Source: an uncultured Candidatus Melainabacteria bacterium (lineage in GTDB: Bacteria; Cyanobacteriota; Vampirovibrionia; Gastranaerophilales; Gastranaerophilaceae). Taken from it: a stretch of DNA of 47,063 nt. A program made the position numbers and the translations under genes. The notes beneath the pieces were generated by a model. That model saw only the letters and a list, made by a program, of their open reading frames with translations. It did not search any database and had not been told where the DNA came from. This document shows, one piece after another, positions 1 through 8,700 of this stretch. Positions within the stretch are counted from its first letter, which is position 1. Every line of letters starts with the position of its first letter. Where the stretch lies: contig CAKVLI010000012.1 of NCBI GenBank assembly GCA_934757155.1, forward strand, positions 1 through 47,063. The letters run 5' to 3'.

Positions 1-18
1 CAACTGAGCTACAAGGAG
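1..18 (-). tRNA. 5' end of a tRNA cut by the window edge
   Basis: Read on the minus strand this is CTCCTTG, then TA, then GCTCAGTTG. That is a 7-nt acceptor strand, the U8-A9 linker and a standard bacterial D-arm start. The anticodon lies outside the window, so the isotype cannot be read. The acceptor starts with C rather than the common G, so the true 5' end could be a base away. The adjacent nadC gene lies upstream on the same strand. Confidence 0.65.
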
Positions 19-37
19 ATTTTGTTTTAATTCTAGT

Positions 38-56
38 AAAGACGGCTCCGCTCGTC
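38..56 (-). terminator. weak terminator-like hairpin after nadC
   Basis: GACGG at 41-45 can pair with TCGTC at 52-56, including one G-T wobble. On the minus strand the hairpin is followed by TTTACTAG, a short and imperfect T run. It sits between the nadC stop and the tRNA start, so it could end the nadBC transcript. It also resembles the short palindromes near the tRNA-Leu at the right end of the window. Confidence 0.3.
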
Positions 57-87
57 AACCTGCTCGCATTGTGGGTAAATACAAGGA

Positions 88-921
88 CTACTTGCAATCC
101 AAACCCAAATCCAAAGTAGGCGCCTTAGCTACAATCGCGCTTGATGAAATAATGTCAACCCCAGTTGATGCAATATCATGAACTGTCAGAAGATTAACAT
201 TTCCGCTCGCTTCAACTATAGCTTTATGATTGATTATTTCAACACACTTGCGCATTGTATCCAAGTCCATATTATCAAGCATGATAATATCCGCTCCACA
301 AGCAACAGCCTCTTTTACCTGTTCAACCGTATCGCATTCTACTTCAATTTTGTGCGCATGAGAAATATCTTTTCTCAATTTTTCAACAGCTTTTGTCAAA
401 GAACCGGCGTACTTAATATGGTTATCCTTAATCATCGCGCAATCAGATAAATTAAATCTGTGCAAACTTCCACCGCCTGTTTTAACTGAATATTTTTCAA
501 ATGCTCTGAATAGCGGAGTAGTTTTTCTTGTATCAACAATTTTTGCAGAAAATTCACCTATCGCTTTTTGATATTTATTAGTTTCTGTCGCAATACCGCT
601 CATTCTTTGTACATAGTTAAGTGCAGTCCTTTCACCCATTAAAACATAACGAGCCGGACCTTTTATATCCGCAATCTTATCACCTTTTTTGATAACATCT
701 CCATCATTTTTATAGAATTTAACTTCGACCTTCGGTGACAACACCTTAAATACCATCTCGAAAACATTTTTCCCACAGAAAATACCTTCAGTTCTGGAAT
801 TCAATTCGCATTTTAAAATATCAGACTCATTCGTTAAATAATCAGTAGTAATATCACCAAACCCTATATCTTCTTCCAAAGCCTTTTTAACATGATTTTC
901 AATAAAAAAACTATTTAACAT
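88..921 (-). CDS. nadC: nicotinate-nucleotide pyrophosphorylase (carboxylating)
   Basis: NadC joins quinolinate to PRPP and releases CO2, giving nicotinate mononucleotide, the third step of de novo NAD synthesis in the cytoplasm. The 277-residue length is normal for the family. The N-terminal part carries ALEEDIGFGDIT, the usual opening. The barrel carries RTALNYVQRMSGIAT, DTRKTTP and LHRFNLSDCAMIKDNH, which hold the Arg, His and Lys residues that bind quinolinate and phosphate. Its start lies 11 nt inside the end of nadB, so the two are translationally coupled. nadA, which completes the pathway, is not in the window. Confidence 0.96.
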   Translation of the reverse strand: MLNSFFIENHVKKALEEDIGFGDITTDYLTNESDILKCELNSRTEGIFCGKNVFEMVFKVLSPKVEVKFYKNDGDVIKKGDKIADIKGPARYVLMGERTALNYVQRMSGIATETNKYQKAIGEFSAKIVDTRKTTPLFRAFEKYSVKTGGGSLHRFNLSDCAMIKDNHIKYAGSLTKAVEKLRKDISHAHKIEVECDTVEQVKEAVACGADIIMLDNMDLDTMRKCVEIINHKAIVEASGNVNLLTVHDIASTGVDIISSSAIVAKAPTLDLGLDCK

Positions 922-2536
922 ACTCCAATACCTCTGCGTTTTCCTTTTTTAAAATATTAGAGTGTACAGCATTTTCACTCGTTTGTTTATAATCAGAGCG
1001 TGAATGCGCACCTCTTGACTCTTTTCTTAAAAGCGCACTTTCAATAATAAGTTCTGATGCGGTCAACATGTTTCTATATTCATATTCACCTTGGTTTAAG
1101 CACTTTCTTGTGCGCTTAAAATCAGCTCTCATTTTTCTGATTTCAGTTAACGCTTCCTTTAAAGACTCTTCATTTCTTATAATACCAACCTTATTCCACA
1201 TCAAATCTTTTAAATTCTGTTTTAAAGCAACTACATTATAATCAGCTTCGCTTAAAGGTTCTGAATAAACCCCTATCTTTTCAATAATAGAATCGTCTAT
1301 CTTCTTCGGAACTGTTAAGTTAGCAAAAGAAAGGTAATCAGCTAACTCATACGCGCAAACAACGCATTCCAACAAAGAATTACTTGCCAATCTGTTTGCA
1401 CCGTGCAAACCGGTTGACGCAACCTCGCCAATGGCATACAAGCCTCTAATAGAAGTTTTACCTTCAACCGTTGCTTTAACTCCGCCCATTGAATAGTGCG
1501 CTGCAGGCGCGACCGGAATAGGCATAGACGAAATATCAATACCGTTTTCTTCACATCTTTTAGATATGGTTGGAAATCTCTTAAGCAATTTGTTTTTATC
1601 AATCAATGTTGCATTCAAAAACATATTAGAAGTATGATCTTCTCTCATTTCATTAAAAATAGCTCTTGTTACAACATCCCTCGGTGCCAATTCACGACGA
1701 TCGCTATATTTTGACATAAACTCATGACCTTCTTTATCAATGAGTTTTGCACCTTCACCTCGAACTGCTTCAGATATCAAAAATCTATCTTTACTGGTAG
1801 GACTAAGCGCCAATGCTGTTGGGTGGAATTGAATAAATTCCATATCTTGCAATATCGCACCGGCATTATAAGCTAAATCAATACCGTCAGCAGTCGCTCC
1901 ATCAGGGTTCGTTGTATATTTGTATAGTTGCCCCATACCACCAGTCGCAAGTATTACAGCTGACGTATAAACAATTTCATGTTCGCCGGTAAGCTCATTA
2001 AAGAGAATCAGCCCTTTGCACTCATTATCAGAATTAACCAAAAGCTCAACTGCAAGTGCATTCTCTTGCACAGTAATATTCTCATCATTTCGAACATCAA
2101 TTGCAAGAGCTTCCGTAATTCCCTTTCCTGTAGCATCTCCTCCCACATGAAGAATTCTTCGAAAACTATGCGCTGCCTCCAGTGTAAAATTCAATTTTCC
2201 AGCGTTATCTTTGTCAAAATTTACACCGCAAGACATTAAATCATTAATGACATCATCTGACATCTGAGAAATATATTCAGCAACTTTTGCCTCAGTTAGC
2301 CCTGCCCCTGCTTTAACAGTGTCTTGTGTATGCATTTCAACAGAATCACCTTCGTTTTGGTGAACTACCCCAACAATACCGCCTTGAGCATATCTTGAAT
2401 TACTTTCACCTAATGTTGATTTTGTAACCAAAAGCAAGCCATCAGGCAAACTTATTTGGGATGATAATTTTATTGCCGCATATAATCCGGCTACACCACT
2501 GCCAACTATTACGACTGAGTATTCAGAATATTTCAT
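911..2536 (-). CDS. nadB: L-aspartate oxidase
   Basis: NadB oxidises L-aspartate to iminoaspartate with FAD, the first committed step of NAD synthesis, and feeds NadA and then NadC. The 541 residues begin with the dinucleotide fold VVIVGSGVAGLYAA. Family motifs follow: SNSRYAQGGI, IQFHPTAL, RGEGAKL and HGANRLASNSLLE, the last two near the active site. A strong ribosome binding site (AGAGGAAAGG) sits just before the ATG. It is first in a two-gene operon with nadC. The fumarate reductase / succinate dehydrogenase flavoprotein relatives are excluded by length and by the nadC neighbour. Confidence 0.96.
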   Translation of the reverse strand: MKYSEYSVVIVGSGVAGLYAAIKLSSQISLPDGLLLVTKSTLGESNSRYAQGGIVGVVHQNEGDSVEMHTQDTVKAGAGLTEAKVAEYISQMSDDVINDLMSCGVNFDKDNAGKLNFTLEAAHSFRRILHVGGDATGKGITEALAIDVRNDENITVQENALAVELLVNSDNECKGLILFNELTGEHEIVYTSAVILATGGMGQLYKYTTNPDGATADGIDLAYNAGAILQDMEFIQFHPTALALSPTSKDRFLISEAVRGEGAKLIDKEGHEFMSKYSDRRELAPRDVVTRAIFNEMREDHTSNMFLNATLIDKNKLLKRFPTISKRCEENGIDISSMPIPVAPAAHYSMGGVKATVEGKTSIRGLYAIGEVASTGLHGANRLASNSLLECVVCAYELADYLSFANLTVPKKIDDSIIEKIGVYSEPLSEADYNVVALKQNLKDLMWNKVGIIRNEESLKEALTEIRKMRADFKRTRKCLNQGEYEYRNMLTASELIIESALLRKESRGAHSRSDYKQTSENAVHSNILKKENAEVLEYVK

Positions 2537-2603
2537 GACCTTTCCTCTAATCTGATATACTTACATTTTAAAACAAAAACAGCGGCAAAGTATTAATTAA
2601 ATA

Positions 2604-3386
2604 TTAAGATTTGATAATCTGCAGAGTTAATTTGCGTGGTGATATTGTATTTGCAATAAGAGATGTACTATACTCTCCGACAGATGATAAGCTGTTAGCC
2701 TTCTCTATATCCTGCTTATAACCTTCTTCGTCGCCACTTTTTTGTCTGTACATAGCTCTGTCTTTATAATATTGAGAACGATTAGGGACTCTGTCCACCA
2801 ACAAGTCATAAATTTTTACAGACGCATCCGGACGCCCAACAGAATCATATATATCTGCAACACACGCATAACCGGCATACGCGGTAGGATCAATATCCAA
2901 AATGCTGTTACAATAAGATAATGCATATTTATTGTTGCCATTCATTTTATACAAAAGTGCCAATTTTAATCTGTCCGTCAAATCCAATTTTGTTTTTACT
3001 CTGGTATAATCGTCCAATGCGCCCTTATAATCTTTATAATATATCTTTAGCGTTGCGCTATCTTTATACAACTTGGATAATTTTTCATCTGAAACATATG
3101 ACGGCATAGTAACAAAAGCTTTATGCATCTCTTTCATCGCACCTTTAGGATTGTCCATTCGAGCCAGATAAATTGCATTGTTACGATGAAAAACCCACTC
3201 ATTCGCTACATTTGAATCAAAATGTTGTGCAAACCAGTATTGAGTATTCTTTCCCCAAAAACAGATTTGCGCCATCTTATTTCTGGGAGGTGCAACAAAC
3301 CAAACAACAATAATGATTATCAAACATAAAAGTGCCAAAATTCTTCTGTCATCTTTTTTTCTGTCATTATTAAAATTTGTAATCAT
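2604..3386 (-). CDS. TPR-repeat protein with one N-terminal membrane segment
   Basis: About 260 residues. A basic start is followed by a hydrophobic stretch (ILALLCLIIIIVVWFVAPP), probably a membrane anchor or uncleaved signal. The rest looks like tetratricopeptide repeats, with pairs of helices such as YKDYKGALDDYTRV, MNGNNKYALSYCNSIL and SVGRPDASVKIYDLL. TPR domains bind proteins, and no enzyme motif is visible. The ATG at 3386 is preferred over a GTG two codons earlier because a GAGAG ribosome site is better spaced for it. A TATAAA -10-like box lies upstream. The partner is unknown. Confidence 0.8.
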   Translation of the reverse strand: MITNFNNDRKKDDRRILALLCLIIIIVVWFVAPPRNKMAQICFWGKNTQYWFAQHFDSNVANEWVFHRNNAIYLARMDNPKGAMKEMHKAFVTMPSYVSDEKLSKLYKDSATLKIYYKDYKGALDDYTRVKTKLDLTDRLKLALLYKMNGNNKYALSYCNSILDIDPTAYAGYACVADIYDSVGRPDASVKIYDLLVDRVPNRSQYYKDRAMYRQKSGDEEGYKQDIEKANSLSSVGEYSTSLIANTISPRKLTLQIIKS

Positions 3387-3440
3387 AAACACTACTCTCT
3401 CAGCTATATTTTATACTAAATTTTCAAAAAAATAAAGTCC

Positions 3441-4058
3441 TTAATTTGTATTATTACAGGCTTTGGCAAACTCACACAATATCGCAATTTTACCGGTTTT
3501 TAAATAGCAATCAATCGTTTCAGTAAATATTGGTGCTAATTTTTTACAACTGTCATATGAAGTGAAATACATTTCTAAAGCACGCGCAAAAAGTTCCGTA
3601 GGTTGGTTATAATATCTGTTCAATCTTGAGATCTTTGAATTTACTCGTCTTAAAGCATGTTTTCGCAATTCAGATGCAATACCAAAAGTCTTTGGAATTT
3701 CTTCCATTAGTTCTTCTTTTGCTTTGAAAAGCGGCGCAATAGATTTTTTGGGAATTTGCTCTACAGTTAGAGCTATCATCTCCTCTTGCAAAGTTTCCTC
3801 TTTACTCTTTAATATAAAATCGAGGGACTTTAAAGTCTTGTCGTACTTGAAATGCAAAAAATGTGCAAACTCATGGACAACTAAAGGAAATAGTTCTTCG
3901 TCATTAATACTGTTTGCAATATCAATCCTATATTGATTACCTTTAACTTTGAAAAAGCCTTTATTTCCTCTCGCTTTATTTTTACCGATATTTACAGTAA
4001 TCCCCAAAGATTCTAAATATTCAATAATTTTTACGATTCTGTCTCTTTCACAAGCCAT
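3441..4058 (-). CDS. zincin-like protein with an HEFAH motif, unknown role
   Basis: A 205-residue protein. It carries HEFAH at about residues 62-66, matching the HExxH zinc site of metallopeptidases. A Glu in PTELFAR near residue 155 is in the right kind of place for a third ligand, as in gluzincins. No signal peptide is seen. The start is the ATG at 4058, with GGAAG upstream; a TTG seven codons earlier lacks a ribosome site. It overlaps the end of cutA by 28 nt, so the two are co-expressed. It may be a peptidase or a toxin-type polyvalent domain. Function is not established. Confidence 0.72.
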   Translation of the reverse strand: MACERDRIVKIIEYLESLGITVNIGKNKARGNKGFFKVKGNQYRIDIANSINDEELFPLVVHEFAHFLHFKYDKTLKSLDFILKSKEETLQEEMIALTVEQIPKKSIAPLFKAKEELMEEIPKTFGIASELRKHALRRVNSKISRLNRYYNQPTELFARALEMYFTSYDSCKKLAPIFTETIDCYLKTGKIAILCEFAKACNNTN

Positions 4059-4348
4059 TTTAAATAATCTTCCGAACAATCTACAATTGGCAATGCAATA
4101 ATTTCCGGTACAGTATATGAGTGCAAGTCTTCAATTACTAATTTGACCTTGCCATAATTGCTTCTTCTGGTTTTAATCATCAATAAGATTTCTTTTTCTT
4201 CACAAACTTCACCATCCCAAGAAAACACGGAACGTACGTTATCTATCATAGAAACACACGCTGCAAGCTTATGTTTCATCAAAACTCTCGTAATATCTTT
4301 TGCAATCTTCTTTGTCGGAACCGTGCTGTAAATAACAATAATGTCCAT
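4031..4348 (-). CDS. cutA: CutA1 family protein
   Basis: A 105-residue protein of the CutA1 family, small trimeric proteins first linked to divalent cation tolerance in E. coli; the molecular role is still unclear. Family signatures are IYSTVPTKKIAKDITRVL, KLAACVSMI, SVFSWDGEV and EKEILLMIKTR. The length is normal. A strong AAGGAG ribosome site lies just before the ATG. It is 13 nt downstream of the GlcD-like gene and overlaps the zincin-like gene, so it is inside an operon. Confidence 0.94.
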   Translation of the reverse strand: MDIIVIYSTVPTKKIAKDITRVLMKHKLAACVSMIDNVRSVFSWDGEVCEEKEILLMIKTRRSNYGKVKLVIEDLHSYTVPEIIALPIVDCSEDYLKWLVKETES

Positions 4349-4361
4349 ATTCTCTCCTTTT

Positions 4362-5750
4362 TTATAGTTTAAATATTTTGTCCGGATTTAAAATATTGTT
4401 AGGGTCAAAAATCCGTTTTATAGATTTCATATATTCCAAAGAATTCTTATCTATAGTATTTTCCAGATATGATAATTTTTCAATCCCTATTCCATGTTCT
4501 GCAGATATTGTACCGCCAAGCTCTATTGCATATTTGTACATTTCTGCCTTTGCGCTTTGATAATTCTTAAATTCCTCATCATTGTCCAAATTTAGCGCAA
4601 TTTGCGGATGAATATTCCCATCACCGACATGACCAACCAAACACATTTTCAAATTGAATTTTTTGCTAATATCATCACAATAAGTTATCATTTTTGACAA
4701 CTTGTCGCGTGGTACAATTATGTCATCAGATAATACATCCGGAGCTAAACGTGTAGTTGCAGCGTAAGAAACCCGTCTGGCCTGCCAAAAACGTTCTGAC
4801 TCTTCCTCAGATTCAGCCGCCTTGTAAGTCTTGACATTACAATTATTTAAAACCTCCGATATTTTCTCTATTTGGTAATCTACAGAAGCTTCACTTCCAT
4901 CTGCATCGATTAACAACATACATTCGCTTTCAACATCCAAACCACATTTTGCGAATTCTTCAACTGTCATAATTGAATTTTTATCCATAAAATCAATTGC
5001 TGCCGGGAAAATATGTGATTGAATAATCTCACTTACCGCATTTGAAGCATCATCAAATGAATTAAAATACGCAACAACAGTACGTCTTTGTTCAGGTTTC
5101 GGAATAAGTTTCAAAGTTGCTTCTACAACAATCCCTAAAGTTCCTTCGCTTCCAATCATTAATTGTGCTAAATGATATCCGGATGCATCCTTAATCGTTC
5201 CGCAACCCATTTGTATCAATTTTCCGTCAGCTGTTACAACTTTCAGAGATAAAACATAATCTTTTATAGTTCCATACTTAAAAGACATTGCACCGCCAGA
5301 TGATTGAGCAATTCCGCCGCCAATAGTTGACACTTTAAAGTTTGACGGATCCGGCGGGAAGAATAAACCGGCTTCATTTGCGATTTTTTTTATATCACCC
5401 AAAATCGCACCGGGTTGAACAGTTATGGTCATATTGCAAGTATTAAGCTCTAAAATTTTGTTCATTTTGGAGAAATTCAGTACTATTCCACTTGATGTGC
5501 AAACACATGCCCCCACCATATTTGTACCTGCTCCACGGGCAACCACCGGAATTTTATGCTCATTTGCATATCTCAACAAAGAACGTACATCTTCAAGTGT
5601 TTCTACAAAAACTACTAAATCTGGAACCTTGCCTTTTGGGGTTGTATTTGAAGCATCCACAGAATAACAGTAACGTTCTTCCAATTCAGCAAGAACGTTT
5701 CTGTCATTTAAAAAAGTTTTTACTTCGTCCAGTTTATTTTTCAACAACAT
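4362..5750 (-). CDS. FAD-linked oxidase, GlcD / D-lactate dehydrogenase type
   Basis: A 462-residue flavoprotein of the glycolate oxidase GlcD / D-2-hydroxyacid dehydrogenase family. The PP-loop FAD-binding motif appears as VVARGAGTNMVGA, followed by STIGGGIAQSSGG and MIGSEGTLGIVVE. The C-terminal half has GHVGDGNIHPQI and SAEHGIG, which carry the metal or substrate His residues. It likely oxidises a 2-hydroxyacid such as D-lactate or glycolate. No iron-sulfur GlcF partner is nearby, so the electron acceptor is unknown. Its start overlaps the end of the giant coiled-coil gene by 17 nt and has no ribosome site of its own, which suggests coupling. Confidence 0.88.
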   Translation of the reverse strand: MLLKNKLDEVKTFLNDRNVLAELEERYCYSVDASNTTPKGKVPDLVVFVETLEDVRSLLRYANEHKIPVVARGAGTNMVGACVCTSSGIVLNFSKMNKILELNTCNMTITVQPGAILGDIKKIANEAGLFFPPDPSNFKVSTIGGGIAQSSGGAMSFKYGTIKDYVLSLKVVTADGKLIQMGCGTIKDASGYHLAQLMIGSEGTLGIVVEATLKLIPKPEQRRTVVAYFNSFDDASNAVSEIIQSHIFPAAIDFMDKNSIMTVEEFAKCGLDVESECMLLIDADGSEASVDYQIEKISEVLNNCNVKTYKAAESEEESERFWQARRVSYAATTRLAPDVLSDDIIVPRDKLSKMITYCDDISKKFNLKMCLVGHVGDGNIHPQIALNLDNDEEFKNYQSAKAEMYKYAIELGGTISAEHGIGIEKLSYLENTIDKNSLEYMKSIKRIFDPNNILNPDKIFKL

Positions 5751-8700
5751 GTGATGCTATTTTTTCAATACTTTTATTTAATTTTGCTATTTGTCTGTCC
5801 ATGCCACCGACTTTTTTAGTCAATTGAGCCGTATCTTTTTCATCCAGTAATTCACATACGCTTTGCAATCTTGTTTCTAAAGATTTAATTTTATCCTGTT
5901 GAGAAGACATTTTTTCATCAATAGCAACAAGGAATTTGTTCAGAGTATCTTCCATCGGAGACAGGTCTAATTTATTGTTTTTATTATTTATCGTAGTTTC
6001 TACTATTATCTTATCAAGTTTTGTCTCAAGAGACGAAATTTTCTTTGCTTGTTTATCAAACACTGCACCAAGAGCTTCGATTAATTCAACACTTTCGGAA
6101 TTATCTTCAGCTTCAGCCTTCAAATCAGCTAACATAACCTTAATTTGTCCAATGTCATCTAGTGTTTCTACTCGATTAGAAATAGCATTGATTTGAACAC
6201 TTGCATTATCAACCCATTCCGCCAAATATTCAAAGACTTGATTGAATACTTGATTAGTCTTAGCTCCATTTACCATCATTGAATTAAGAGCGTTCAATTT
6301 ATTGTCTAATTTATCAATACCGGCTTCTTGTGAGAAATTACGAGTTCTTTCGTCCAAATCATTAATAACCAATTTGAAATCATGCAAATTATCCTGAAGA
6401 GTTTTGTATGATTCGTCTGAAGCCAGTATCAACTTATTAGTTCTTGTACTAATGCTAACAATATCCTCTGCCATACCCTCAAAATCTTTACGAGTCGGGA
6501 GGTCTGTTTTTATTGATTCAACCAATTTATAAATGTCATTAGTAGATGCAGCTAATGCGTCGAGTTCTTGACTATAATCCTTGTCCTTCATTTCGTTAAG
6601 AACAATTCTCAAATTCGCAATGTCAGACTCTAAGTCTTGCAAGCTGTATACATAATCAATATCACCATCTGAAGAAATTATTGCTGTAATTTTTTCATTT
6701 ATAAGCTCTATATCATCTTTCACAGAATTTAACTTATTATCAACAACCGCAACATCATCTTTAACCTCAGCTACCATATCAGAAGTAGTAACGATATGAC
6801 TCAAAATTGTTATAAGTTCATCGTGTTTATCTTGAATAAAATCAAGAATTTCTTCCTGCTCAGCTACGAATGAAATTTGATTAAATATATTCAAGAACTG
6901 TGTAATTATATCGGTTTTGAACTGTTTCAATTCAGTATCAATAACCTCTTCAAGATTCATTGCATCCAGTTTTTCAGAGAATTTTTCAACTGTACCTAAA
7001 ATTGAATGCTTAACAATTGTGTTCATCTCCGTCAAATCAGGTAAATTTGTTGCACACAAATCATTAATATCTTCAATATAGTTCATTTGTTCTGAAACCA
7101 ATGACTCTAAACTTGCAATCTGTTTGTTGATTGAAGCTTGGAAGGCCTCGTCGAAAGATTTGTTTGAAATTTGTGAACGCAAATTTTCAAAACAATCATT
7201 CAAGTATTTTATTTCTTTGTTTGTAGACTCAGCAGACGCTTTAACAACTGTCATTAAATTCTCGATTTTAGAATTTACTGAGGATTTAACCCCTGTAAAA
7301 TCAGTCATCACATCATTCAAAGATGCTTTGATACTGTCAAAAGAGTCATTATATTTATTTGAAATCAATTTAATTTCTTCGTATTTATCAACCACAGTAT
7401 CCGTAAATTTCTTGTCAAATAAAGCCAAGCGTTCTTCAATATTTTTGTTATCAGATGTTAATATATCGCCAATCGTCTTGATATTTTCATTAATAAAGGT
7501 TTCGATCTTATCATTCAATCTATCTACGGCGGAGTTTACAAGGATTTCATTAGTCAACCTAAAATCTGACATTGCAGAGGTAAACACTCCTGCATCTAGA
7601 AGCTTGTTCATATTAGACATTAAACTGTCAACAGAAGATGTCATTTCGATTTTCAAATTGTCTAATTTGCTAGACAAAACAGAAGAGTCAGTCTTGATAT
7701 CCAAATAAGACTTCAAGTCCTCAATTCCATTGTAAATATGAGCATTAACGACCTCCTCCATACGAGAGGTCAAGTTTACAACTTCATCTGCCTGAGATGC
7801 TTTCAGCAAATCGAATTGCTCCACTAATTCACTGATGATTACATCAGTTTCCTTTTCGATATTTTTTGATAAAAGTTTTAATTCTTTTTGTAAAAACTCA
7901 ATTATTAATGTTTTGCAAGATTGAACATTTTCTTTTTCAGCTTCAATTTGCTCTAATAAGTTGTTGATGTGCGTATCTAAAATTTTCAATTCACTTGCAG
8001 ACAAATCGGCGACCATTGATTTAAATTCATCAGATTTTTCTTCAATAGCATCTCCAAGTTCTGAAATTAGATTTCTGTTTGTATCCGCTGCTTGTGATAA
8101 TGAAACAAAATCAGTTTTTACATCATCCAGTTTTTCATTTATAGAAGAATTCAATTCCGTTGAAACATCTTTACTTGCAACAATGAACCTTGTAAGTTCT
8201 GAATTAATTTCATTCTTTTGAACGCTTAAATTTTCTTCAAGTTTAGCAATCATTGCGTTGTTATTTGAATTCACCTGAGCAATGCTTTCCAACTTAGCAT
8301 TACTATCATTAACAACTGATGTTAACGAAGCTTTTAACTCACATAGAAGAGTCTTATTCTCGTTTCCTAATTCTGAAATTAAGCTTAATTTTTCAGAATT
8401 CTCCACAGAATGTACATTTATAGAATTGTTAATATCATCTGCCTTAGCGTCTAAAGATGCTCCAAACTCTTCTAACTTAGAAGCTAATTCGTCATGCTTA
8501 ACTGATACTTCCTGGGCTTGAAGCTCTAACACAGAATCAATATATTTTGTAATATCATCCAATTGAGCCTTCAAGTTTTGAGTAAGCCCTTCGTTGTTAG
8601 CTTCAATATTCTTCGCAAACTCATTCAGCTTGTTTTTTAACGCAACATAATCAACCGCTGTCAATTTAATGTTTTCATCAAGAACGGACTTCAATCTTTC

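Noticed and set aside
7124..7708. 194-residue frame antisense to the giant coiled-coil gene
   Set aside because: It and several others on that strand are shadows caused by the AT-rich, Ser/Leu-biased composition, with no ribosome site or family match.
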